Assembly: GCF_001424425.1 (NCBI RefSeq)
Contig: NZ_LMPT01000018.1
Coordinates: 1 to 64,000, forward strand
DNA: 64,000 nucleotides
From: Acidovorax sp. Leaf191
GTDB lineage: Bacteria; Pseudomonadota; Gammaproteobacteria; Burkholderiales; Burkholderiaceae_C
Reading direction: 5' to 3'
Position 1 is the first letter of the stretch. Each line of letters starts with the position of its first letter. This document shows positions 1-8,646 of this stretch, piece after piece. The translations under genes and the position numbers were made by a program. The notes under the pieces are model-generated. The model made no database searches, was not told where the DNA came from, and saw nothing but the letters and a program-made list of their open reading frames with translations.

Positions 1-34
1 AGCCAAGAACTTATCCACAACGTGAGCGTGAAGC

Positions 35-316
35 TCACGAACCAGGGTGGGTCAGATCGAGATGGAAATGGTGGGTTACGGTTGCATGGAAATCAACATG
101 CACCACCACGGTTTCTTGCGCAGGCGTGAGCACGGTCTGCAAGTGATGGGCCGTGTGCGAGCGGTCCCCAAAGACCTCGCGGTTCTTCCACTTGTAGACC
201 GTTTGCTCGGTGATCCCAAAACGCTGGGCCAGGACACTGGCAGTCTCGTTGCTGGCCGCAATCTCGGCACGCACGGCAGGCTTGGTGCGAGCGTTCTTGT
301 GCAGGGCAATCAACAT
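35..316 (-). mobile_element. IS481-type transposase, N-terminal remnant
   Basis: Reading from an ATG at 316, the first ~75 residues are a helix-turn-helix region typical of IS481-family transposases (LAQRFGITEQTVYKWKNR, then DRSHTAHHLQT and LTPAQETVVV). After about residue 80 the reading leaves the family and stops at 35, so the DDE catalytic core is missing. No inverted repeat or target duplication could be identified. It lies just past the 3' end of the Rhs toxin locus, a common place for insertion debris. The family call rests on recalled similarity of the HTH block. Confidence 0.7.
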
Positions 317-465
317 GGCTTCACTCCCCGGGTGGATTGCAAGGACTCTATCAACTCTTGCAGAACCGCTCGGGCAATGAAGAGTGGATAGCGTTTTGGA
401 TCGATGCAATCATTCGGGATGCGACATTTAATTGCCCAGAATACCCCCTCTTAATTGCCGACTCG

Positions 466-750
466 TTAAACATCGGACTCGTGACGTATACCGTCAGAAT
501 TGATTCTGCAACACCATTTCACGTGCGCTCCCCATCCAGAAGATTTATTTTCTTCTACCGTGCCGCTGGCGACCAAGTTATCAGAGTCGCCTCGCTCATT
601 GAAGTCCTCCATAAATAAATCAACTGCCATTCCGGGCCTCAAGGTAACCGTTTCGCCAAGCCAGTTTGTTCTTGCATCTTTTTTTGCTAGCAATACTAGG
701 TCCGGTTCTAGCATCTCGTTAAAGTCGACTAAAAATCTGGGCGTCATCAT
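466..750 (-). CDS. Putative immunity protein of the Rhs toxin
   Basis: A 94-residue acidic cytosolic-looking protein (MMTPRFLVDFNEMLEPDLVL...) with no signal peptide or membrane segment. It starts 10 bases after the stop of the Rhs core/toxin gene on the same strand, the usual slot for an immunity gene. No Shine-Dalgarno sequence is visible: the gap is AATTAATTTTTAAAA-like. Base composition is clearly AT-richer than the Rhs shell, as is common for exchangeable toxin-immunity tips. I recognise the MxxPRFLVDFNE opening only as a hypothetical protein often found next to Rhs genes. Function is inferred from position. The 317-465 stretch upstream of the transposase remnant shows nothing recognisable. 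Confidence 0.6.
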   Translation of the reverse strand: MMTPRFLVDFNEMLEPDLVLLAKKDARTNWLGETVTLRPGMAVDLFMEDFNERGDSDNLVASGTVEENKSSGWGAHVKWCCRINSDGIRHESDV

Positions 751-760
751 TTTTTAAAAA

Positions 761-1747
761 TTAATTGCCACGTTGTGCTGGAGGCACAGGATTATGACGT
801 GTCGGTGAAAAAAGCTTCTCAAGCTGTTGTCCCGTCAAACCATCAACAGTTGCATGATTAGGGTTTTTGCTGTTGCCATCGGCTGTTACCCTGCCACCTG
901 CACGTCTAATATCACCCACCGTGGTAATACCAATTTGGTTATTTTTGAATGGTTGAGCAAGTTCGGCAACGGAGCCGCCATTCTTACTTTGCGTAGAAAC
1001 TCCACTAAGCGTACCGTCAGCAGCCTCCTTTACACCACTACCTTTCACGAAATTTTCTGCTTTACATTCTCCGCCGCGACAGACAAGGGCTGAGTCTTCC
1101 AAGACTTTAGCGGCAGTTGCAGCTCTATGAGCGGAGATAGCTGCTCCGGCACCACCGGGTACCAAAGGGATTGCAGCTGCAGCGCCGTCAACGCCGATGC
1201 CAAACCCATCCATTGCCGCACCGCTCCAATTGCCTGCCCGCAGATTACTAACAAGGCTCTGAAATCCCAAAGCGATGTTGAAGGCGTCCCAAACCGTCTC
1301 CGCAATTTTTCCATCCGGATCCACGTACTTGTACGGATTATTGTTCGCATACGCATACCGGTTAAAGCTGTGCGGCTGCTCAGGAACAATCCCCACAGGG
1401 TCGATGCCGGTAAACCGCCCCAGCAGCGGCATGTAGTACCGCGCCCCCATGTACGACAGCTGCGTCTCCGGGTCATACGCCTTGCCCGTAAACCACAGTT
1501 TGTTTCCGCCGCTGGCCGGGTCTGCCACTTGGCGGTAACCATAGGGCAGATAGTTCTCCTTCCACACCACGGCGCCAGCAGCGTCGGTGGCCAGCATCGG
1601 GGTGCCAGCAATATCGTTGTGGAAGTACGTGACGGTCTGCGCAGAAGCCGTGCCGAGCGTGCCCAACACCAGGGTGAGCATCAGCACCAGACGCGCCACG
1701 AAGCGGGGCATGGAAGTTCGCATAGCAGTTTTCAATGCGGTGATCAT
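761..1747 (-). CDS. Rhs core with C-terminal toxin tip, separately exported
   Basis: A 328-residue protein whose ATG at 1747 overlaps the stop of the upstream Rhs shell gene (ATGA), so translation is probably coupled. Residues 1-36 form a Sec signal peptide (MPRFVARLVLMLTLVLGTLGTASA). Residues 38-146 are the Rhs-associated core, including YLPYGYRQV, GARYYMPLLGRFTGIDPVG and RYAYANNNPYKYVDPDG. The region after DPDG is variable: a hydrophobic glycine/alanine stretch near 155-205, then a tip of roughly 80 residues with NPNHATVDGLTGQQLEKLFSPT. The last ~350 bases are AT-richer than the shell. In ordinary Rhs proteins the core is continuous with the YD-repeat shell; here it has its own signal peptide. 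The toxin activity is not recognised. Confidence 0.85.
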   Translation of the reverse strand: MITALKTAMRTSMPRFVARLVLMLTLVLGTLGTASAQTVTYFHNDIAGTPMLATDAAGAVVWKENYLPYGYRQVADPASGGNKLWFTGKAYDPETQLSYMGARYYMPLLGRFTGIDPVGIVPEQPHSFNRYAYANNNPYKYVDPDGKIAETVWDAFNIALGFQSLVSNLRAGNWSGAAMDGFGIGVDGAAAAIPLVPGGAGAAISAHRAATAAKVLEDSALVCRGGECKAENFVKGSGVKEAADGTLSGVSTQSKNGGSVAELAQPFKNNQIGITTVGDIRRAGGRVTADGNSKNPNHATVDGLTGQQLEKLFSPTRHNPVPPAQRGN

Positions 1748-4700
1748 TGTGCGGACTCCTTCTGGGCGATGCGCTTGCCGTTGAGGTAGATGTATTCCAC
1801 CAGCTTGCCGGGCACGCCGGGCGTGTATTCCGCCAGCAGGTTGCCGTGCACGCCGTGGAACTCGTAGGTCTTCACGCCTGCCTTGGTGACCGATGTCCGC
1901 TTCTGGTCGCCGTCGTAGGCGTACTGGATGCTGGTGGCGGGCGTGGAGCAGTTCACGCACGTGAGGTTGGGCACGGAGTCGTAGGTATAGGTGCGGCCCG
2001 ACCCACTCGCGATGTTGCCTAAAGAGTCGTAGGTGAACGTCGTCGACAGCGTATTGGGTGTCGCCGTAAGTGCGCTCAGGCGGTTGTCGCTGTTGTACTG
2101 ATAGTTCAACTGCTCACCATCGAAAGTCTGGCGGGTGATGTTGCCAACACCGTTGTACGTGATGGAGCCGGAGCCACCCCCGAAGGACATCGTGGTCAGG
2201 CGATCCATGTTGTCGTAGCCAAGGGTGCGGCTGTAGCTGTCGTCGCTGGTGTCGCTGATCCGGGTCAGGTTGCCCACGTCATCGTAGGTATAGGCCGCAT
2301 TGGTGAACAATGAACCCGAGCGCGACGTTCTGAACGAACTGGGCCACAAGCGAGAGTTCTGGCCGTATTCCGATTGCGTGCCGTTCGCATACGTGATGCT
2401 GCGCAGCTGTCCTGACGGCCAGTAGGACACCGATGTCGCATACCCCGACACGGCCGTCGGCCTGCCCAAGGTGTTGACCGAGTAGTTCACCGTGGTGCCC
2501 GAGCGCGGGTAGGTGACGGAGGTCAACTGGTCGTTGCCGTTGTACCCATACTCTGCCCGCCAGCTCACTGCACCAGCATCCAGTTCTTCCTTGGTGAGAT
2601 TGCCGTTGCCGTCGTAGGTGAAGTCCCGGGTCGCCTCCGAGGAAGTAGTTCTGAGCAGTCGATGACGCCGGTCGTAGGTATGTGAAACCGAGGGGGCTGA
2701 GCCTGGGTAATTGATGGTGCTCAAGCGGTTCTGGCTGTCGTACGAATACGAGATCGAGCCGGCCGAGCCCACGCTCTTGGAGGTCATGTTCCCTGCAGCA
2801 TCGCGCCCAAAGGTGGTCGTGCCGGTCTCTGGGTGAGTCGCCGATGTCAGGTAGCCATTGCTGTTGTAGCCAAAACTGCGTGTCCAGCCATCCTGGGTCG
2901 CAGAGGTGATGAGATCCTTGTTGTTGCGGTCATAGCGCACGCTGGAACTGCTGTCCGGTGTGGACACTTCCATCAAGAAGGTCCTGTCAGGATCACCGTA
3001 TGCGCGGTACGAGTAGCTGGTGGAATAGTTGCGCTCGTTTCTCACCGTCTTGGAGCCCGAGCCATACGAGATGGACTGCGTTGAACCGTCTGCGTTGCGG
3101 ACCTCCTCCAGCCGATTGAGCATGTCGTAGCGGTAGGTCTGGCCCGATGAGCTGTCCGGGTCTGATGTGAAGGTGATACGCCCCAACGCATCCACTGTGT
3201 AGCTTCTGGAAATGCCGCCTCGGGTGACGCCCGTGACCCGGCCAAAGCTGTCGTACGAGGTGGTCTCGGACAGCGATCCCCGCGTGACTTGCCGGCTGGT
3301 GGCCGAGTAGCTGATGCTGATGCTGTTCCCTATCGGAAAATCGATCGACGTGAGCCGGTTGAGATCGTCATACCCATAGCGGGTCGTGCGGCTGTTGCCG
3401 TCAGTCTCCGAGGTCACGTTGCCCGCATCGCTGACTTGGCGTGATATCGAAATGCTTTCGGGCTGCGTCTCGCTTTGCGGCACTCCACGCATGTAGTTCG
3501 AGTACCGGTGTGTCAGCGAACGGGGAAAGGTCGTGCTGCTCACGTTGCCTTCTCCGTCGTAAGTGCGGCTGACGGAGACGCCGTCTTTGGTCTCGTTGGT
3601 CAGATTGCCGGAACTGTCGAAATCGCGGCTGACTGAGTGCCCAGCGGAACTTTCGTTCTCAGGCTGCTTGATGATCCACTTGGAGGTGTTGGTGTAGTAG
3701 CTGATGGTGGTCGTTCGACTGCCACCGTTGGGCCCGGACTCGGACACCGTGCGAGGATTTCCGTAGTTGTCGAAGCTGCTGAACGTGGTGCGGTAGGTTG
3801 CACCATTGCGGGTGATGGTCTTTTGCGCCAGCAGTGGCGCGTTGGTCTGCAGATAGTCAATTTTGGTCAGAAAAGCACCGGGCCGAAAATACGTCTCGTT
3901 GGAGATGGTCTGCTTTTCCCACACGTATTGCTCCACCTGCTCCGAGCCGATGCGCTTCTCGGCCAGAAGCCCCACCTTCCAAACACTTCCAGAGCCGGCA
4001 TATCCCGGGCCGAAGTGCTTGTAGACGATGCTTCCAGCGGGTGTCGATACCGTGGTGGTGTCCAGCGAGCCCGTTCCCCCGGGCGCGTAGCTGAAAGTCC
4101 AGGTCCCGCCCGTGCTCATGGTCTTTCTGCTGACCACGTTGGAGCGGCTCGCGGGGTTGGATTGCGAGTCGAAGTACTCGAAGTCATACGAGTAACTGGT
4201 GGTCCCGCCTTGAGGCGTCTTCGCGGAGCGCATCAGGTAGCTGCCCGCCGACGTTCCGTTGTTGCCGTTGTACTCGTACGTCCAGTCGTTGTTGTCGGGG
4301 CGCACCACGCGAGTGAGCTGGTAAATGCCGCTGATGCCAGATGCTTGATAGCTGTACTGGTAGGTCTGGCCCGCACCCGTGATGGAGCGGATGCGCGGTA
4401 TCGCACTGCCCGCGCCGTCGTAGCTGAAGGTCAGTGAGCGCCCGTCGCTGGTTGTTACGGTGCGGATCTCCGAGCTGCTGGCCGAGGCGTAGTTGATGGT
4501 GATGGAATTGCCATTGCGGTCCGTGATCTTCTTGGTGTGCCACTCGTACACCGGCGAGGAGGTAGACGAAAAGCCCAGAGCCTGCGTCATCTGGTACTCC
4601 ACCCCGTCCGGCGATGTAACGATGAGACCGTCACCACCCGGGTTGCAGTCAGCCCGCCAGCGCTGAGTGGTCAGCGCCATGGGGGAGTTCTGGTTGGTGA

Positions 4701-5127
4701 AGGTGAGCAACTGACGGCTTCCGTCCGGCAACTCCAGCACTGGGTTCTCGGCGACTGTTTCCACGTTCTTGTTGAAGCACGGAAAGCCTTCGCGGGCTTT
4801 GAGGATGCGGCCGAAGTGAATGGTCCAACCCCACCCAGCCGTGGTTCTGGGCTGGCCGGCGCTGGCCGGGTCGACGTTGCTGCTGTTGTATGAGCGGATG
4901 ACTTTGAGGTCCAAGCCGCCATTGCCCGGAATTCGGATGTCCACGTAGTGCCGCTGCAGCGAGCCGGTGAAGGGGTCGATGCTTTCGTGGTGGCTTTGAT
5001 TGACCGCGTCGCGGTTGGGCTGGATCCCGGGCTCCTTATAGAAGTCGGGGATGACCTCCTGGGCTTGTGCTGCGCTGGCGGCAGCGATCAAGGCGAAGCT
5101 GATTCGCCGAAGGGTTGGGTTTGACAC
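1744..5127 (-). CDS. Secreted Rhs/YD-repeat shell protein
   Basis: A protein of 1,127 residues counted from the GTG at 5127. I chose that start because GGGAGGAG sits six bases upstream; an in-frame ATG at 5160 has no such site. The N terminus is a signal peptide ending near AAASAAQAQ. An N-terminal Rhs domain (SIDPFTGSLQRHYVDIRIPGNGGLDL) follows, then dozens of YD repeats of the type YDxxGN, GYDxxNRL and TYDSLGNI, which normally build the hollow shell that encloses a toxin. It ends at YIYLNGKRIAQKESAQ, just where a normal Rhs chain would continue into the core, which is supplied by the next gene. No PAAR, VgrG or other type VI genes are near. The signal peptide indicates Sec export. Confidence 0.9.
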   Translation of the reverse strand: MSNPTLRRISFALIAAASAAQAQEVIPDFYKEPGIQPNRDAVNQSHHESIDPFTGSLQRHYVDIRIPGNGGLDLKVIRSYNSSNVDPASAGQPRTTAGWGWTIHFGRILKAREGFPCFNKNVETVAENPVLELPDGSRQLLTFTNQNSPMALTTQRWRADCNPGGDGLIVTSPDGVEYQMTQALGFSSTSSPVYEWHTKKITDRNGNSITINYASASSSEIRTVTTSDGRSLTFSYDGAGSAIPRIRSITGAGQTYQYSYQASGISGIYQLTRVVRPDNNDWTYEYNGNNGTSAGSYLMRSAKTPQGGTTSYSYDFEYFDSQSNPASRSNVVSRKTMSTGGTWTFSYAPGGTGSLDTTTVSTPAGSIVYKHFGPGYAGSGSVWKVGLLAEKRIGSEQVEQYVWEKQTISNETYFRPGAFLTKIDYLQTNAPLLAQKTITRNGATYRTTFSSFDNYGNPRTVSESGPNGGSRTTTISYYTNTSKWIIKQPENESSAGHSVSRDFDSSGNLTNETKDGVSVSRTYDGEGNVSSTTFPRSLTHRYSNYMRGVPQSETQPESISISRQVSDAGNVTSETDGNSRTTRYGYDDLNRLTSIDFPIGNSISISYSATSRQVTRGSLSETTSYDSFGRVTGVTRGGISRSYTVDALGRITFTSDPDSSSGQTYRYDMLNRLEEVRNADGSTQSISYGSGSKTVRNERNYSTSYSYRAYGDPDRTFLMEVSTPDSSSSVRYDRNNKDLITSATQDGWTRSFGYNSNGYLTSATHPETGTTTFGRDAAGNMTSKSVGSAGSISYSYDSQNRLSTINYPGSAPSVSHTYDRRHRLLRTTSSEATRDFTYDGNGNLTKEELDAGAVSWRAEYGYNGNDQLTSVTYPRSGTTVNYSVNTLGRPTAVSGYATSVSYWPSGQLRSITYANGTQSEYGQNSRLWPSSFRTSRSGSLFTNAAYTYDDVGNLTRISDTSDDSYSRTLGYDNMDRLTTMSFGGGSGSITYNGVGNITRQTFDGEQLNYQYNSDNRLSALTATPNTLSTTFTYDSLGNIASGSGRTYTYDSVPNLTCVNCSTPATSIQYAYDGDQKRTSVTKAGVKTYEFHGVHGNLLAEYTPGVPGKLVEYIYLNGKRIAQKESAQ

Positions 5128-5160
5128 TGGGCTCTCCTCCCGTTGATGGTGATAAATCAC

Positions 5161-5931
5161 TCAGCAAGCACATGCGTGGGGCGGCCTCACATGTGCTCAC
5201 GTCTTGTCGCAATCTATCTCTTCAATATCTACCAGCGATGAAAACCTTAAAAACTACCTATGTGGTCTTATGCATAAGTTGACCGGAGAAGTCAATTTGC
5301 TTTTGTAGCGCGCAAATTTTCACCAGTATTCGGCGGAATCGTATTGTTTAGGGAAAGCAAAATGCAAATTAGTATCAGTGGCGAAGGTTGATTGCTGTTT
5401 TGCACACAACCTATTTGCTTTTGAATGTGACAATAATTCGAAATTTGCAACAAACGAAACGATTCACTTTGCTGTGGTGTATGGCGAAGTTAATTTGTAA
5501 GCATTAATTTGTTTTGCAACTAAACGATTCAAAAATCTCACATGTGTTAGTGATGAGGATATGGCGCCAATAAGCACAATCATGCAGTAAGTGAACACTT
5601 CCGCATACTTTCACTCACAAACAGCCCTTTTCAGAAACCATTGAAGCTTGCTTAATACAAATCAATCGCAATGGGTGGCTAGGCGGTGTTGTTTAAGGGC
5701 ACCTATCAAAAATGATATTGCATCAGTTGCAGCTGCTGCATTATTTGCCGGTTATTGCGATTGCGCGCGTGAATAAGGATGAGGGATCTGCGACGTCTCG
5801 CGATGGAGCTGTCCTTGCACATTGCAAGTGAACCCTGCTGAAGTTCCACTGATGCAGATGAAACACCTTATTTACCGCATTGCTTGCCTTGCTGAAGTAC
5901 CGACCTTGACCTCAACCAGGAGATTTTTCGC
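5161..5931. other. AT-rich intergenic region between divergent genes
   Basis: About 770 bases without a credible gene separate the Rhs shell gene (leftward) from a secreted-protein gene (rightward). Composition is far more AT-rich than the flanking coding DNA, with many TTTG/CAAA and AATTTG runs. Both flanking genes probably have their promoters here, but I could not single out a convincing -35/-10 pair. No inverted-repeat ends, tRNA fragment or attachment-site duplication was found. Confidence 0.5.
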
Positions 5932-6924
5932 ATGAAGCACATATTCCTTTCGGTGGCACTGCTCGCATCCGTGGCTGCGTCGGCCCAGGAGTTCGAGAAG
6001 GACAACGGTGTCATCCGCATCAAACTGAACGAGGCCATAGCGCCCTACGGAACCAACTCGCCGATGATCACGAACATGTGGATCGCCGGCCGGAAGGTGG
6101 TGCCCCACGACAACGCCGGCGCAGACTTTCAGATGACAAGCCGCAGTAGCCAAGGCAACAACTACAACCCGACGCAGGGTGGTGATTGCGCAGGGCGCAC
6201 CTCAGTGCTGACGGGCTCGATTCCGAATTGGAATGGCGCCCAGCTCGGAACCCCGGCCAGCAACGGCATCCTGCTCGGAATCGATCCACTGCTCTATGAC
6301 GAACCGGGCCTCTCCGGTACCTGCAATGGCGGGCAGCCAGGCGTTGCTCCGTACGACATGGCATTCGGCGTGACGTTGGGCGACGGCATTGCGGTACCGC
6401 GCGAAGCGATGGTCGTGGACATGTCGATTCGCAAGGACGGCCCGGCATCTCCTGACCTGGTCAAAGCCCTGTCGGAACTGCCGGTGGCTTTTGTGGATGC
6501 CAACTTCTTGCGCTATGCCTACTACAGCGTCGACGGAGTGAATTTTCAGCCACTGCTAGGGTCGACCGGACCTAGCGTCAGTCACGATATCAAGCAATGG
6601 GTCTGGAACGATAACTTTGAGCGGAGTGGTCACGCGATTGCACTTTGTGACCGCGCGGATGCGATCGAGCAGCCGGCTCAAGGTACGTGCATGGCGTTCT
6701 ATGCGCACGAATTTACCCGCGTCTACGCGAGCCGGCGCCAGGGATCGCCGAACGAACTGGCGTTGATGTCCGTACTGGGTGACAACACAGCTGCACCCAC
6801 CATCTCCGACACGCAGTGGCACACAGCCCGCCGGTTGGTCGCCGTCGGCAACTTGTCGACTGTGGCTGCAGTGATTGGACATGCCGAGCAGAACTACCCT
6901 GCGTCTGGATGGGCGCGCTGGTAG
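5932..6924 (+). CDS. Secreted protein of unknown function
   Basis: A 330-residue protein not recognised as a member of any family. The ATG follows AGGAG at nine bases. Residues 1-18 are a signal peptide with probable cleavage at ASA/QE. The mature part carries several cysteines that could form disulphides (GGDCAGR, GTCNGG, ALCDRAD, GTCMAF) and no membrane segment, consistent with a soluble periplasmic or secreted protein. It lies 219 bases before another secreted protein, an SGNH hydrolase, on the same strand. The two may be co-expressed, though the gap is long enough for a separate promoter. Together they form a small exported-protein island next to the Rhs locus. Confidence 0.75.
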   Translation: MKHIFLSVALLASVAASAQEFEKDNGVIRIKLNEAIAPYGTNSPMITNMWIAGRKVVPHDNAGADFQMTSRSSQGNNYNPTQGGDCAGRTSVLTGSIPNWNGAQLGTPASNGILLGIDPLLYDEPGLSGTCNGGQPGVAPYDMAFGVTLGDGIAVPREAMVVDMSIRKDGPASPDLVKALSELPVAFVDANFLRYAYYSVDGVNFQPLLGSTGPSVSHDIKQWVWNDNFERSGHAIALCDRADAIEQPAQGTCMAFYAHEFTRVYASRRQGSPNELALMSVLGDNTAAPTISDTQWHTARRLVAVGNLSTVAAVIGHAEQNYPASGWARW

Positions 6925-7143
6925 GACTGCGCTTGTACTTAACAAGCCCGGCCGCCGGGACGATGTGGGTGGGCAACCCCCATGACGTCACTCGGATTGG
7001 CACCTGATCAAGTGCCATATGCCGACATGACAAAAGTCGGCTTCGCCGCGGGCGGGTGCGCCGTGCAGCGAACCATCGTCCCGCGCACTTCCTGCCCAGG
7101 CCCGCCCATCGCGGCGCCGAGCCACCACCACTGAGGAGCTGTT

Positions 7144-8049
7144 ATGAACATTGCACAATGTCGTCCCTTATTGCCCGCTCTGCTGCGTCTTGCCGCAACC
7201 GCAGCAGTGTCGGTCCTGCTGCTGGCGCATGGCAGCTTGCTGCATGCGCAAGTGATCCCCAAGAAGATCGCTGTCTATACCGACTCCATCGGGGACGGAG
7301 GCAACGTCGGTGGCAATCCCACTACCGCTGCTGGCGCACCTTTGGGTACGGGCCCAATTTCTCAGTTCACAAGCTACCCGGCTCATGGTGCACACCCCAG
7401 CCTCTACGATCTGGCGTGGCGTATCTTCGGTGCCAGCGGCGCCTCCAGCTACGACGCGCAGCAGTTTGGCGGAAGCACGCTCACCGGTATGGTCAACGGC
7501 TATCGCAAGAGCTACGCCACCGACCCCGCCAGCGACGTGTTGGCATGGGGCGGCCTGACGCTGGTGCAGCACGCTGCAGCCATCCAGGCTGATACCGTCA
7601 TCATCCACCTCGGTGGTAACGACGGCGAGGGTGAAGGTGTTTTTAACACGACCGACAAGCACAACATCGTGGCCTACCAAATCGGCATGCTTGGCAAGCA
7701 ACTGGCCGCCCAAGGTCGCCGCCTCGTAGTGATCGAAGCACCCTACACGGTGCCCGAAGACGCCTACGCTGCTGGTCTCGTAACGCCCGGCCTCACTCCA
7801 GCCTACATTGCTGCGAAGGTTTCGGAGTGGCAGGCGTATTTCCCTGCGACAAACACCGGCATCGACGCTGGTGTGGCCGAAGTGAATGCCCATTACCCCG
7901 GCTTCGCCATCCGCTCCAACTATTGGAGCGACGGCACCGTGGCGATGAACCCCGGCACGACCCACGAGGGCCTGCACCCGACGCTGGCAACGCACGCAGC
8001 CATTGCTGCGGCGGTGGCTGCGGACTTGAAGGCGTTTCGAGGCTGGTAA
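7144..8049 (+). CDS. Secreted SGNH/GDSL-type hydrolase
   Basis: A 301-residue protein behind GAGGAG five bases from the ATG, with a signal peptide ending near LLHAQ (residue 36). It has the SGNH blocks: YTDSIGDGG with the probable nucleophile Ser48, HLGGND with Asn159, and GLHPT with His278. In most SGNH enzymes the third block is DxxH; here the position three residues before the histidine is Glu275 (EGLH), so the acidic member of the triad is glutamate or lies elsewhere. Likely substrates are esters of lipids or polysaccharide acyl groups, but specificity cannot be read from sequence. Confidence 0.8.
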   Translation: MNIAQCRPLLPALLRLAATAAVSVLLLAHGSLLHAQVIPKKIAVYTDSIGDGGNVGGNPTTAAGAPLGTGPISQFTSYPAHGAHPSLYDLAWRIFGASGASSYDAQQFGGSTLTGMVNGYRKSYATDPASDVLAWGGLTLVQHAAAIQADTVIIHLGGNDGEGEGVFNTTDKHNIVAYQIGMLGKQLAAQGRRLVVIEAPYTVPEDAYAAGLVTPGLTPAYIAAKVSEWQAYFPATNTGIDAGVAEVNAHYPGFAIRSNYWSDGTVAMNPGTTHEGLHPTLATHAAIAAAVAADLKAFRGW

Positions 8050-8548
8050 GCATGAGGGCTTAGGCCATCGTGGAGTGAAACATGGATCAGCTTCTCATAA
8101 GACTGATCTCTGTGGGCTGATTTGCATGGCGCGCTGAAGCAGAAAAGCCCGCAGACGATTCCGCGCCATCCAAGTCGCTGCAGAGAGTCTGCCGGAACCT
8201 TAGGCCGAAACACGGGCTACCCTGCAAGCCTTCGCCTCGGAAAACGACGGCGGTCGGGTATGCATGCGCCGATAGCTGGCGCCTAGGACTCGACGACCGT
8301 TGTGACAGTGCGCTTTCGCGTTCACGGTACTTCCCTGATCACAGGTCTGCAGGTTGGCACAGCGTGAAGTTTCGCGCTGAGCGTGTAGAGGGGGAAAACG
8401 CCCTGACTTCGCTCCGTGGAATGGCCCGTGTGTGCGGTTTCAGCCATGTGATTGACGCGACGGCCTTCTGTAAGGGCCCAACTGCACGTGTTTGGTTCGA
8501 TAGTGATCCTGGGCTCGAGTGATCAAACTCAGCGGTGCACGCAGCCAC
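8050..8548. other. Non-coding gap between convergent genes
   Basis: About 500 bases with no ORF that shows family motifs, a signal peptide or a ribosome binding site. It separates the rightward hydrolase gene from the terminator of the leftward EF-G gene. I saw no tRNA, repeat array or inverted-repeat pair in it. Confidence 0.5.
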
Positions 8549-8581
8549 AAAAAAAGGGGCGCAGACATGCGTCCGCACCCC
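8549..8581 (-). terminator. Rho-independent terminator of the EF-G gene
   Basis: On the minus strand GGGGTGCGGAC and GTCTGCGCCCC form an 11-bp stem (with G-U pairs) around a GCAT loop, followed by seven T residues. It sits about 65 bases past the stop of the EF-G gene, as expected for its transcription end. Confidence 0.85.
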
Positions 8582-8646
8582 TTCCTGCTTGTCGCTGGCA
8601 CGCCCGGGCCATCCCGCCTGGCCTGGCGCGGTCCAACCCACTATGG

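Noticed and set aside
1748..1960. Upstream extension of the Rhs core gene to 1960
   Set aside because: These residues are an out-of-frame reading of the end of the shell gene; the signal peptide begins at the ATG at 1747.
1744..5127. Repetitive DNA in the Rhs shell as a possible repeat array or CRISPR
   Set aside because: The periodicity is protein-level YD repeats with divergent codons; there are no identical repeats with unique spacers. No CRISPR array was seen anywhere in the window.
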